64,000 nucleotides of DNA, taken from contig NZ_JBIRCY010000001.1 in the NCBI RefSeq assembly GCF_044326205.1, positions 248,001-312,000 on the forward strand, in the 5' to 3' direction. Under the pieces are notes generated by a model. That model did no database searches and was not told where the DNA came from. It worked only from the letters and a program-made list of their open reading frames with translations. Made by a program: the position numbers and the translations under genes. This document shows, in pieces, positions 7,423 through 15,748 of the stretch. This DNA comes from Kumtagia sp044326205 (GTDB lineage Bacteria > Pseudomonadota > Alphaproteobacteria > Rhizobiales > Rhizobiaceae). The stretch's first letter is position 1, and each line of letters starts with the position of its first letter.

Positions 7423-8554
7423 CCTCGGCAGCACGCGGCGCAGCGGCGGGGCGCTTGCCGCCCCAACCGATCGTCGGCAGCCATTCCAGCCAGTAGGCAA
7501 GCGCGAACTGCAGCGCGAGTCCGGCGGCAATCAGGCTGGTGTCGAAAACGAAGCCGCCGCCATAGACCGCCTTAAGCACCTGGCCGATCATCGCCAGCAC
7601 CGTGCCGGCGATGAACACCGGCAGCGAGTGCTTGCCCAAAATGGCCAGTGCGTTCGAACTGCTGGTGCGGGCGAGGTTCGACAGCGACGGGATCGCCACG
7701 ATGAGATAGGCCAGCGCCAGCACATGCAGCAGGCGCGGCAGCGACAGAAATGTCTTGTCGAAGCCGGCGAGCACCAGGGGAAGGTCGAGTTTCGCCTCCA
7801 GCCCCCACAGCGACCAGCGCACCCAGACCAGCGACAGCAGGATATAACCTAGCGAGATCGCCGCCAGCGGCGCGCTGTAACAGATAGTGCCGCCGCGCCG
7901 CACATGCATCATCGCGGCCATGCCGATGACGAACAGGAACTGCCAGGACAGCGGATTGAGGAACCAGAACCCTTCAGTCGGATAGTTTTCCGGCGCGACC
8001 TGCCAATAGCCAGCGGCGAACCAGATCAGGCCAGACACGGTAACCATCAGGATGAGGTTGATGCGGCTGAGCAGCAGGAACAGAGGCAGCATCAGCAGCA
8101 CCACGGCATACATCGACAATATGTTGTTGTAGCCGACCTGATGGCCAAGCGTAGCAAGGCCGACCAGCGCCTGCGGCGCATCCTCGACCAGCGCGGTAAT
8201 GTTGATCATCTCCAGCAGTTTCGGCCGGGCGAACCACAGCGCCGCCGCCGAGAAGATGGCGAGGGTGGCAACCGTCGTCACGATATGGGCAACGTAGAGC
8301 GTGCCGGCCCGCCGCCACGCCTTCAGCGTCAGCAGCAGCCGGTTGCCCGGCTCGAACTTCAGCCCGTAGGCGAGGCCGAGCGCGATGCCGGAGATCAGCA
8401 CGAAAGCTTCGGCCGAATCGGAGAAGCCGAAATTCTTGTGCGTGATGTGCTCGAAGATCGTTCCCGGCACGTGGTTGACGAAGATCGTCAGCAGCGCGAG
8501 CGCGCGGAAAACGTCGATGCGGGTGTCCCGCTGTGTGGTCGCACTTGCAGTCAT
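7379..8554 (-). CDS. opgC: OpgC-family membrane protein (periplasmic glucan modification)
   Basis: 391 residues from ATG 8554. It has about ten membrane helices. The N-terminal R-I-D-V-F-R-A-L-A-L-L-T-I-F-V-N-H segment, with an arginine/aspartate pair and histidine, is typical of the OpgC/acyltransferase-3-like family. OpgC proteins succinylate osmoregulated periplasmic glucans at the inner membrane; in rhizobia the acceptor would be cyclic glucan. No opgG/opgH or chvB gene is nearby. The C-terminus overlaps the 3' end of the lysR gene on the other strand. Family assignment strong; glucan substrate inferred. Confidence 0.85.
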   Translation of the reverse strand: MTASATTQRDTRIDVFRALALLTIFVNHVPGTIFEHITHKNFGFSDSAEAFVLISGIALGLAYGLKFEPGNRLLLTLKAWRRAGTLYVAHIVTTVATLAIFSAAALWFARPKLLEMINITALVEDAPQALVGLATLGHQVGYNNILSMYAVVLLMLPLFLLLSRINLILMVTVSGLIWFAAGYWQVAPENYPTEGFWFLNPLSWQFLFVIGMAAMMHVRRGGTICYSAPLAAISLGYILLSLVWVRWSLWGLEAKLDLPLVLAGFDKTFLSLPRLLHVLALAYLIVAIPSLSNLARTSSSNALAILGKHSLPVFIAGTVLAMIGQVLKAVYGGGFVFDTSLIAAGLALQFALAYWLEWLPTIGWGGKRPAAAPRAAEVTRGMQAGFVRASP

Positions 8555-8711
8555 CGCGGCGTAAAGTTCCTCGTCCGGATAAAGTTCCCGCCGCGCTGCC
8601 CGAAACCGGACTGCGGGTTGCATGCGGCGGTTGTGTGGCGAGGTCGGCGTTTCCGCTTGCGCCCCAATTACGAAATGTCGTCCGGAAATGTCTTGGTGCT
8701 CGGCAAAGGCG

Positions 8712-9482
8712 CTAAAACAACTGCGCGGCGCCGTCCCACAGCAGCTTCACCGCGATCAAGGCTACCGTCGCATAGGTGAACGGATAAAAAATCTCCGGCC
8801 GCATGCGGCGCACCAGCCATGCGCCGGCCAGCGTTGCCAGCGGCGCGATCGGCATCAGCACCGCCGAGGCCGAAAGATTGGCCGTGTCGAATTGGCCGAG
8901 CGCGAAATAGGGGATGAGTTTTACGGCGTTGCTGACAGCGAAGAAGATGGCGCCGGTGCCGGTCAACACCTTCGGATCAAGCCTGAGCGGCAGCGCATAG
9001 ACCTGGAAGGGTGGGCCACCGACATGCGCGACAAAACTCGTGAAGCCGGCGACGGTCCCCCAGAACGCCGCCATGACCCGGTTGCGCGACGCCTTGTGGG
9101 CGGCGCCGTGGCGGATCTGCTGAAAAACCCAGCGCAGCACGAAAACCAGCGCGACGGCTCCGACGATTAGCCGCACCATGTCAGCCGTCACCAGCGCGGC
9201 GGTAAGCCAGCCGGCGCCGATGCCGACCAGCGACCCGGGCAGCATCGACCACAGCACCTCGCGGTCGAACACACCGCGCCACGTCCACAGCGACACGATG
9301 TCCATCAGCACCAGGATCGGCAAAAGAATCGCCGCCGCCTGCACCGGCGACATCGCCAGCGCCATCAGCGGCACGCCGACGAAGCCCACCGCACCGCCGA
9401 AGCCACCCTTCGACAGGCCGACAAGGATCACGGCAGGGATCGCTGCGGCGTAGAACCACGGGTCGGTGAGGAGAGGGAGCAT
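8712..9482 (-). CDS. TauE/SafE-family sulfite/anion exporter
   Basis: 256 residues from ATG 9482 (an upstream in-frame ATG at 9551 gives a basic, non-membrane extension). About eight membrane helices are seen. The glycine-rich L-V-G-L-S-K-G-G-F-G-G-A-V-G-F-V-G-V-P motif near the N-terminus and the F-V-A-H-V-G-G-P-P motif mid-protein are family hallmarks. Members move sulfite, sulfoacetate or other organosulfur anions across the inner membrane. No sulfur-metabolism gene is adjacent, so the substrate is unknown. Confidence 0.88.
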   Translation of the reverse strand: MLPLLTDPWFYAAAIPAVILVGLSKGGFGGAVGFVGVPLMALAMSPVQAAAILLPILVLMDIVSLWTWRGVFDREVLWSMLPGSLVGIGAGWLTAALVTADMVRLIVGAVALVFVLRWVFQQIRHGAAHKASRNRVMAAFWGTVAGFTSFVAHVGGPPFQVYALPLRLDPKVLTGTGAIFFAVSNAVKLIPYFALGQFDTANLSASAVLMPIAPLATLAGAWLVRRMRPEIFYPFTYATVALIAVKLLWDGAAQLF

Positions 9483-9650
9483 GCGGAGGGCCTTGGGACG
9501 TATTCGTGCCATAGCGCGCGCCGCCGGCTTTGGCGAGTGCGGCCTGTTCAAATCGGATGGCCTCGTCTATGCCAAAATGCAAACACGATCGCGCGGCATG
9601 GCTGCGCGCTTCCGGATAGTTCGAACCACAAGGCGCTCCGCCGCATCGAC

Positions 9651-10307
9651 ATGACCGACAGATCGCCCCCCAACCGCTGCCGCGTCGTGCTGATCGCACC
9701 GGCCGACGAAAGCGCCGAACGCTTCGGGCCGCGTCTCATGGAGGCCGCGGCGGGCGGCGATATCGCTTCGCTGATCATTCCGGCACGCGGCGACGAGGCT
9801 TCGTTCCAGGATTTCGCAGCACCCATCGTGCGCATCGCCCAGACGGCGGGCATCGCGGCAATCGTCGCCGACGACACGCGCATTGCCGGCCGGGTCGGCG
9901 CCGACGGCATCCATCTGGAAAGCGGCAAGGACGAGTTGCGACAGGCGACCGAGCGCTGGCAGGGCAAGCTGATCGTCGGCGCCGGCGGCGCCACCACCCG
10001 CGACGACGCGCTGGAACTCGGCGAGACCCAGCCGGATTATATCTTCTTCGGCCGTTTCGGTTTCGACAACAAGCCCGAGCCGCACCGGCGTAACCTCTCG
10101 CTCGGCGCCTGGTGGGCCGGCGTGGTGCAGATCCCTTGCGTCGTGCTGGGCGGGTCAGACATTGCCTCGGTCGAGGCCGTGGCCGCGACCGGCGCGGAAT
10201 TCGTCGCCTTGTCCAGTGCCGTCTTTGGCGATGGCGTCGAACCGCGTGCCGCGATCGAGCGCGCCAACGACATCCTCGACCGCACCGCGCCATCGTTCGA
10301 GGATTAG
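9651..10307 (+). CDS. ThiE/TenI-like TIM-barrel protein (thiamine phosphate synthase family)
   Basis: 218 residues. The fold matches thiamine phosphate synthase: A-D-G-I-H-L-E-S-G near residue 85, V-G-A-G-G-A-T-T-R-D-D-A, P-D-Y-I-F-F-G-R-F-G and V-V-L-G-G-S-D-I near the C-terminus. Canonical ThiE carries H-L-G-Q-x-D and a conserved G-x-S/T-T/C-H loop; both are altered here (H-L-E-S-G and A-G-G-A-T-T). It may be a TenI-like or non-thiamine member. No other thi gene is close. The stop is 3 bp before the Sel1-repeat gene, so the two are likely co-transcribed. Confidence 0.8.
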   Translation: MTDRSPPNRCRVVLIAPADESAERFGPRLMEAAAGGDIASLIIPARGDEASFQDFAAPIVRIAQTAGIAAIVADDTRIAGRVGADGIHLESGKDELRQATERWQGKLIVGAGGATTRDDALELGETQPDYIFFGRFGFDNKPEPHRRNLSLGAWWAGVVQIPCVVLGGSDIASVEAVAATGAEFVALSSAVFGDGVEPRAAIERANDILDRTAPSFED

Positions 10308-10310
10308 ACG

Positions 10311-11321
10311 ATGGACTCGATCCGCCGGACGTCGATAGCCCTGCTCGTTTCGGCGCTCGCAGCCGTAGCAGCCGTGCCAGTGCAAGCCGTCGAGACGAAA
10401 GACGATCAGGTGGGACTGAAGCCCGCCGATCCCGAGCGCTTTTCCGGCGGCCTGACGCGCGACGGCAATGTCGACCCGGAGCGCTTCGGAGCAAAACTGC
10501 CGGACCCCGCCTATGGCGCGTTCCAGCGCGGTCTTTACATCACCGCCTACAACCTCGCTTTGCCGCGTGCGGAAAATGGCGACCCGGCGGCGCAAACCCT
10601 GGTCGCGGAGATATTGTCGCGCGGGCTCGGTATGAAGCGCGACGAGGCCAAGGCGGCGGAATGGTATGCGCTGGCCTCCGAACAAGGCATTCCGGAAGCG
10701 CAGTTCCAGTATGCGCTGCTGCTGCTCGACGGCCGCTTCGTCAAGAAGGACGAGAAGGAGGCTTACGCGCTGATGCAGGCCGCCGCCGAGGCCGGCAATC
10801 TTTTCGCGCAGTTCAATTTCGCCCAGATGCTGGTAAAGCGCGAACCGGACGATCGCGGCCTGAAAAAGGCCGTGTCCTATTACCGGCGGGCGGCCGATGG
10901 CGGGCTGGCCGACGCGCAATACGCGATGGCGCAGGTTTTCGCCAACGGTACCGGCGGCGAACGCAAGGACGACGCAGCGGCACGCCGCTGGCTGCTGCTC
11001 GCCGCCCGTCAGAATTTCGACACGGCGCAGCTCGATCTCGGCCGCTGGCTGATGGCCGGGCGCGGCGGCGAGCGCAATCGCAAGGAAGGTTTCGGCTGGC
11101 TGCTGCGTGCGGCGCGCGGGGGCAACGTCGCCGCCCAGAACGACGTCGCAAAACTCTACATGCAGGGGATCGGCACCGACCCGGACACCGCCGCCGCCGC
11201 ATCCTGGTACATTTTGGCCCGCCGCGCCGGGCTAGTCGACCCCATCATGGAGGATTTCTTCGACGGGTTGACCGAAGAGGAGATCAAGCAGGCGCTGGAG
11301 CGGGCGAACAGGCTGAAATAG
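10311..11321 (+). CDS. Exported Sel1-repeat (TPR-like) protein
   Basis: 336 residues. A signal peptide (about 1-27, ending V-Q-A-V-E) is followed by about six Sel1-type repeats, such as A-A-E-W-Y-A-L-A-S-E-Q-G-I-P-E-A-Q-F. Sel1 repeats form a right-handed helical solenoid that mediates protein-protein contacts, often in cell-envelope or secretion functions. It follows the ThiE-like gene with a 3-bp gap. Partner and role are unknown. Confidence 0.88.
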   Translation: MDSIRRTSIALLVSALAAVAAVPVQAVETKDDQVGLKPADPERFSGGLTRDGNVDPERFGAKLPDPAYGAFQRGLYITAYNLALPRAENGDPAAQTLVAEILSRGLGMKRDEAKAAEWYALASEQGIPEAQFQYALLLLDGRFVKKDEKEAYALMQAAAEAGNLFAQFNFAQMLVKREPDDRGLKKAVSYYRRAADGGLADAQYAMAQVFANGTGGERKDDAAARRWLLLAARQNFDTAQLDLGRWLMAGRGGERNRKEGFGWLLRAARGGNVAAQNDVAKLYMQGIGTDPDTAAAASWYILARRAGLVDPIMEDFFDGLTEEEIKQALERANRLK

Positions 11322-11490
11322 GGTTGGTAGGGATCCTGTTCGAACTCCGGCTTCCGGGCCAAAAGCAGACCGGCAAGGAACAGTGTATGAAGAGACCCGC
11401 CGGTATCAGGCTTTCTCGCCGTTTAAGGCCAGCCTGTTTGAGTTCAAAATCGCCGGCCGTTTCCGCTTCGCCCCAAAGGCGGCCTGGCGT

Positions 11491-12336
11491 TCATCGCTGC
11501 GCGCGCCGCATCCTCTGCTCCAGCGCCCGCAGCATCAGCGACAGGCTGACCGTCAGCAGCAGGTAGATATAGGCGACGATGGAATAGGTCTCGAAGAAGC
11601 GGAACGAGCCGGCCGAGTAGATTTTCCCCATCTGCGTGATGTCGGCGACCCCCAGCACCGAGACGAAGGACGAGTCCTTCACCATGGTGACAAAGTCATT
11701 GCCGAGGGGTGGCAGGATGGTGCGCATCGCCTGCGGAAAGACGATCAGCCGAAAACGCTGGGTGCGCGACAGACCGAGCGCTTTGGCCGCCTCAATCTGG
11801 CCGGGGTCGACCGACTGGATGCCGGCGCGAAAGACCTCGGCGATGAAGGCGCCATAGCCGATCGTCAGCGCGATGATCGCACGCCACAGCAGCGAGACGT
11901 CGCGCACCAAGAGTTCGCCGACCAAACCGGCTTCCCTGAGCGGCGTCATGACAGAATTCCACAGCGCCACAAAGGCCGGCACGCCGGCGAAGGCGATCCA
12001 GAACAACAATACGAGGAAGGGAATGCCCCGGCAGAGTTCGGTATAGAAGCGCGCTATCTGCCGTAGCCAGATGGAACCCGACAGAGCCATCAGGGCAAGG
12101 CACAGGCCAAGAGTAGAAGCCAGTGCGAAGCCGACGATCGTCACATAGATAGTGATCCACGTTCCCTGGACCACGGTCATGAAGATCTGGCTGTAGAGGT
12201 CGCTTGCCGCAATCGCGATTGCCGCAGCAATCGCAATCAGGATCAGGGCGACCAGCCAGTACGGAAAATCCTGCGTGCCGGTCCGGGCCGGCCGAACACG
12301 GTCGGCCGCTATGCCGCCTGCTGGCATTTCCTCCAA
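11491..12336 (-). CDS. Polar amino-acid ABC transporter permease
   Basis: 281 residues, His/Glu/Gln/Arg-type permease. Membrane helices begin at about 27. The EAA loop is seen as E-A-A-K-A-L-G-L-S-R-T-Q-R-F-R-L-I-V-F-P-Q-A. It lies 29 bp behind the periplasmic binding-protein gene and is probably co-transcribed with it. No ATP-binding subunit follows; the next gene is convergent. A shared ATPase elsewhere in the genome is likely. Confidence 0.93.
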   Translation of the reverse strand: MEEMPAGGIAADRVRPARTGTQDFPYWLVALILIAIAAAIAIAASDLYSQIFMTVVQGTWITIYVTIVGFALASTLGLCLALMALSGSIWLRQIARFYTELCRGIPFLVLLFWIAFAGVPAFVALWNSVMTPLREAGLVGELLVRDVSLLWRAIIALTIGYGAFIAEVFRAGIQSVDPGQIEAAKALGLSRTQRFRLIVFPQAMRTILPPLGNDFVTMVKDSSFVSVLGVADITQMGKIYSAGSFRFFETYSIVAYIYLLLTVSLSLMLRALEQRMRRAQR

Positions 12337-12365
12337 GACTGTCTATCCGGCCGATACGTCGAAAT

Positions 12366-13157
12366 TTACGGCTTGTAGTCGACGAACCATTTCTGGGTTA
12401 GCCGGTCGAAGGTGCCGTCGGCCTTCAGCGCGGCGATGCCGGCGTTGATCGGCGCGACGAGATCGGAACCCTTCGGGAAGATGAAGCCGAATTCCTCGGC
12501 TTGCAGCGGCGCGCCGATCAGCTTCAGCTTGCCGCCGGAATTGTCGGAGAGCGCCTTGCCGGCGGCGCTGTCGGTCAGCACCAGGTCGACGTCGCCGGCC
12601 TGCAACGCAGCGACCGTCGAGGCAAATGTGTCCATCAGCTTGATGCGCGGGTTCTGCTCGTTGCCGTCGAGCACGTTGTAGACGGCGACGTAGAAGGGCG
12701 AGGTGCCGGCCTGCGCGCCTACCAGCAGCTTGTCGTTGGCGGCAAAACTCTTCGCGTCGGTGAAGCGGCTTTCGTCGCCGCGCACCAGCATGAAGATTTC
12801 GGAGAGCATGTAGGGATCGGAGAAATCCACCTTCTCCTTGCGATCGTCCTTGATGGTGATGCCGGTCATGCCCATGTCGTACTGCTTGTCCGACACGGCC
12901 TGGATCATCGCGTCCCAGGAGGTGTTCTGGTATTCGGCCGTGAAATTCAGCTTCTTCGACAGCGCCTCGATTGCATCATATTCCCAGCCGACCGGCTTGC
13001 CCGTTTTGGGGTCGACGAACTGCAGCGGGAAATAGGCGTTCTCGGTGACGATCACCACCTTCTTGCCGCCGAGATCGGGCAGCGCCTGGGCAAAGGCCGC
13101 GAGCGGAAACAGCATGAGAGCCGCCAGCGTGGCGAGAACAAATTTCAGACGGGTCAT
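12366..13157 (-). CDS. Periplasmic amino-acid-binding protein of ABC transporter
   Basis: 263 residues with a signal peptide (about 1-23, ending A-A-F-A-Q-A). The bacterial extracellular solute-binding family 3 fold is clear from F-V-D-P-K-T-G-K-P-V-G-W-E-Y-D, M-T-G-I-T-I-K-D-D-R and V-D-F-S-D-P-Y, typical of glutamine/histidine/general polar amino-acid binders. First gene of a two-gene unit with the permease. The upstream region carries a 100-bp-spaced imperfect direct repeat that could be regulatory. Confidence 0.93.
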   Translation of the reverse strand: MTRLKFVLATLAALMLFPLAAFAQALPDLGGKKVVIVTENAYFPLQFVDPKTGKPVGWEYDAIEALSKKLNFTAEYQNTSWDAMIQAVSDKQYDMGMTGITIKDDRKEKVDFSDPYMLSEIFMLVRGDESRFTDAKSFAANDKLLVGAQAGTSPFYVAVYNVLDGNEQNPRIKLMDTFASTVAALQAGDVDLVLTDSAAGKALSDNSGGKLKLIGAPLQAEEFGFIFPKGSDLVAPINAGIAALKADGTFDRLTQKWFVDYKP

Positions 13158-13176
13158 GACGCGCTCCTGAGAAGCT

Positions 13177-13312
13177 GCTTTTATCGGGATCGGCGGAATT
13201 TTCGCGACTTTAGCGGGCTGCGGGAAGGTTGCAAGCTACTCGCATCGCTTCGAACGACGACCAGGTTTCAGCGATTGCGTTTTATCGGGAGAATGCGGAA
13301 AATTCGCGCGAA
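13177..13312. repeat. Imperfect direct repeat upstream of the amino-acid transporter
   Basis: Two copies of a roughly 31-34 bp element begin at 13177 and 13277. Each has TTTTATCGGGA, then GCGGAA within 3-4 bases, then an A/T stretch and TTCGCG. The second copy contains the palindrome TTCGCGCGAA (13303-13312). Copies are 100 bp apart. Confidence 0.45.
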
Positions 13313-13337
13313 ACCATATTCGACGGTAGAATTATCG

Positions 13338-13916
13338 TCAGCGCCTTACCTCCAGCACCGTCCGGCGCGACAGATGCGGCAACAGCCTTGCCATCACCCG
13401 CGCCGTCACCGCCACGCACCCTTGCGTCGGCGAAAAGTCGGGGCGGGCGAGGTGGAAGAAGATGGCGCTGCCGCGCCCGCGCCTGCGCGGAACAATGTTC
13501 CAGTCGAGCACGATGCAATAATCGTAGAGCGGGTCATCCCGGCGCATGGTCTCGTGGCTCGCCGCATAGGGCATCTTGACCGGGCGATTGTAGTTGCGGT
13601 CGTCCGGCACCTCGCACCAGCCGAGGTCGGCTGATATCGCCTCCATTACCAGCCGCGTGCCGCCGATGCGGACATGGTCATTGCGGAAATAGCCGCCGAG
13701 CAGGCGCATCCGCGCCAGAGGGGTGGCGCCGTCGCCCTCGCGTTTGTTGGCGGAAATGCCGCCGCGTCCCAATGCGCAGGGAAACACTGCCGGGCCGGCC
13801 TGCAAGAGCCCTTGAGTGGGCACGCCAGGGCGCGGGCGCACCACCAGCCGGCTCAGTCCCGCCACACCTGTTCCAAATGACTGCTTGCGCTCACGTTTTT
13901 TGGAGTATGATCGCAT
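13338..13916 (-). CDS. YkuD-fold L,D-transpeptidase-like protein
   Basis: About 192 residues from ATG 13916. The catalytic region reads F-H-L-A-R-P-D-F-S-P-T-Q-G-C-V-A-V, with the conserved histidine and the nucleophilic cysteine in the T-x-G-C position. This gene belongs to the YkuD-like family found in alphaproteobacteria, where many members make 3-3 peptidoglycan or lipoprotein crosslinks. No signal peptide is obvious; the N-terminus is basic. It is divergent from the cenR-like envelope regulator by about 100 bp. Confidence 0.8.
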   Translation of the reverse strand: MRSYSKKRERKQSFGTGVAGLSRLVVRPRPGVPTQGLLQAGPAVFPCALGRGGISANKREGDGATPLARMRLLGGYFRNDHVRIGGTRLVMEAISADLGWCEVPDDRNYNRPVKMPYAASHETMRRDDPLYDYCIVLDWNIVPRRRGRGSAIFFHLARPDFSPTQGCVAVTARVMARLLPHLSRRTVLEVRR

Positions 13917-14016
13917 GCGCCGACAAATCACCGTGATCAGGCTGTTTGTCGGTGCAGGTTCCGCATAAACGGGCGGCGGTCAACCGAATTATGCTTGCAG
14001 GACAACGGACTGGACC

Positions 14017-14700
14017 ATGACATCACGCACCATCCTGATCGTCGACGATGATGACGACCTCCGCGGCACGCTGGTCGAGCAGCTTTCGCTCTACGAGGAA
14101 TTCGACGTGCTGCAGGAGGCGACCGCCGCAAAGGGCGTCACCGCGGCGCGCGGCGGCATGATCGACCTTCTGATCATGGATGTCGGACTGCCCGACATGG
14201 ACGGGCGCGAGGCGGTGAAACTGCTGCGCAAGGGCGGCTACAAGGCGCCGATCATCATGCTGACGGGGCATGACACGGATTCGGACACGATTCTGGGGCT
14301 CGAGGCCGGCGCCAACGACTATGTGACAAAGCCCTTCCGCTTCGCCGTACTGCTCGCCCGCATCCGCGCCCAGCTTCGCCAGCACGAGCAGAGCGAGGAC
14401 GCCACCTTCTCCGTCGGCCCCTACACCTTCAAGCCCAGCCAGAAGCTTCTGCTGGACCAGAAGGGCGCAAAGGTGCGGCTGACCGAGAAGGAAGCCTCGA
14501 TCATCAAATATCTTTACCGGGCCGGCGAAAAGGTGGTGACCCGTGACGTGCTGCTCGAGGAGGTGTGGGGCTACAATTCCGGGGTTACCACCCACACGCT
14601 GGAAACCCATGTCTACCGGCTGCGCCAGAAGATCGAGCGCGATCCTTCCAATGCCGAAATTCTTGTGACAGAAAGCGGCGGTTACAAGCTGGTTCCCTGA
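14017..14700 (+). CDS. cenR: OmpR-family response regulator, CenR-like
   Basis: 227 residues. The receiver domain (about 4-120) has acidic pocket D10-D12, phosphoacceptor D55 in I-M-D-V-G-L-P-D, and K105 in V-T-K-P-F. The C-terminal winged helix (about 130-227) contains V-W-G-Y-N-S-G-V-T-T-H-T-L-E-T-H-V-Y-R-L-R-Q-K-I. The opening residues (T-I-L-I-V-D-D-D-D-D-L-R) and E-Q-L-S-L-Y-E-E-F-D resemble CenR, an essential cell-envelope regulator of Caulobacter and Brucella. No kinase gene is adjacent. Response regulator is certain; the CenR identity is from memory of the family and should be confirmed. Confidence 0.85.
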   Translation: MTSRTILIVDDDDDLRGTLVEQLSLYEEFDVLQEATAAKGVTAARGGMIDLLIMDVGLPDMDGREAVKLLRKGGYKAPIIMLTGHDTDSDTILGLEAGANDYVTKPFRFAVLLARIRAQLRQHEQSEDATFSVGPYTFKPSQKLLLDQKGAKVRLTEKEASIIKYLYRAGEKVVTRDVLLEEVWGYNSGVTTHTLETHVYRLRQKIERDPSNAEILVTESGGYKLVP

Positions 14701-14706
14701 CCGGTG

Positions 14707-14728
14707 GAGGCGGTGGGGGAACCGCCTC
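14707..14728 (+). other. Intergenic hairpin after the cenR-like gene
   Basis: Perfect 8-bp stem GAGGCGGT/ACCGCCTC with a six-base G-rich loop. There is no T tract, so it is not a standard terminator. It sits between two same-strand genes 61 bp apart and may act in mRNA processing or stability. Confidence 0.4.
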
Positions 14729-14761
14729 GGGGAGAGAGCCGGCCACCGAATTGGGGACTGG

Positions 14762-15217
14762 ATGGCGCTGGATGACGATATTCGCGTCCTGTCCGGCGTG
14801 AGGCTGTTCGAGGGCTTCACCGCCGAACAATTGCGCCTGCTGGCCTTCGGCGCCGAGCAGGTCTCCCTTCCCAATGGCAGAAGGCTGTTTCGGGAAGATG
14901 ACGAGGCGGACGCGGCCTATGTGGTGGTGAGGGGGTCGATCAGCCTGTTCCGCGAGGGCGACGACGACCGCCTGCCGGTCGGCCGGGCCGGGGCGGGAGC
15001 GATGATCGGCGAGCTGGCGCTGATCGCCGACACGCGACGGCTGACAAGCGCGGAGGCGGCTTCCGATTCGGAATTGCTGCGGCTCAGCCGCCGGACCTTC
15101 CGGCGCATTCTGGAAGAATATCCGGATACGGCGGTCATTCTCTACCGCCGCATCCACGCCGATTTCCAGGCGCTCATCGAGCAGATCGAGGGGCTGGCGC
15201 CCCGCTTCGCGGGCTGA
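14762..15217 (+). CDS. Cyclic-nucleotide-binding-domain protein without DNA-binding domain
   Basis: 151 residues. A Crp-like cNMP-binding beta-roll covers most of the protein (about 10-125), with G-A-M-I-G-E-L-A-L-I-A-D matching the phosphate-binding cassette. The usual arginine after it is shifted to T-R-R. A short helical tail replaces the HTH domain, so it is a sensor or partner protein rather than a regulator binding DNA. It follows the cenR-like gene with 61 bp between, suggesting a shared transcript. Confidence 0.85.
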   Translation: MALDDDIRVLSGVRLFEGFTAEQLRLLAFGAEQVSLPNGRRLFREDDEADAAYVVVRGSISLFREGDDDRLPVGRAGAGAMIGELALIADTRRLTSAEAASDSELLRLSRRTFRRILEEYPDTAVILYRRIHADFQALIEQIEGLAPRFAG

Positions 15218-15243
15218 GCATCGAAAACAAGCAGGATATAGAT

Positions 15244-15723
15244 TTGCAACTCACTCGTGCCATTGAAACCGACCTGCCTTTCATCATGGCGACCGAGAGG
15301 CTTGAAGGCTACGACGCTCTCGTCGGGCGCTGGGACGAGGCACGGCATCGTGCCGCCTTCCACGACGGAAGCCACGCCTATTTCCTCGGGCTGGACGGGC
15401 AGACACCCGTCGGTTTCGTCATGTTTCGGTTTTGGGCGTCGCCCGAGCGCGTAACGCCGGTCAGGCGGATAGCCGTCGTGACGCCGGGGCAAGGACATGG
15501 CAGGCGGCTGCTGACGGCGGCCGTCGCCAAGGTGTTTGAGGAAACCGACGCCTACAGGGTGTGGATCGGCCATTTTCCCGAAAATGTTCGCGCCCACCGC
15601 GCCTATGAGGCCGTGGGGTTCGTTCAGGAAGGGATCGCCCGCGGCAGCGCCTATTTCGGCGGCGCCCACAGGGACGAGGTGATTATGTCCCTGCTGCGGC
15701 CGGAGTGGGAAGCGCTCCGCTGA
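15244..15723 (+). CDS. GNAT-family N-acetyltransferase
   Basis: 159 residues from TTG 15244, preceded by AGGA about 8 nt upstream. The acetyl-CoA-binding motif A is present as V-T-P-G-Q-G-H-G-R-R-L-L, and the C-terminal Y-E-A-V-G-F-V-Q-E-G-I-A-R is typical of RimJ/RimL-type or small-molecule acetyltransferases. It begins 26 bp after the cNMP-binding gene, so it is probably the third gene of that unit. Acceptor unknown. Confidence 0.88.
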   Translation: MQLTRAIETDLPFIMATERLEGYDALVGRWDEARHRAAFHDGSHAYFLGLDGQTPVGFVMFRFWASPERVTPVRRIAVVTPGQGHGRRLLTAAVAKVFEETDAYRVWIGHFPENVRAHRAYEAVGFVQEGIARGSAYFGGAHRDEVIMSLLRPEWEALR

Positions 15724-15748
15724 ACGCCGCGGCGATCTCTCGAAAGCG

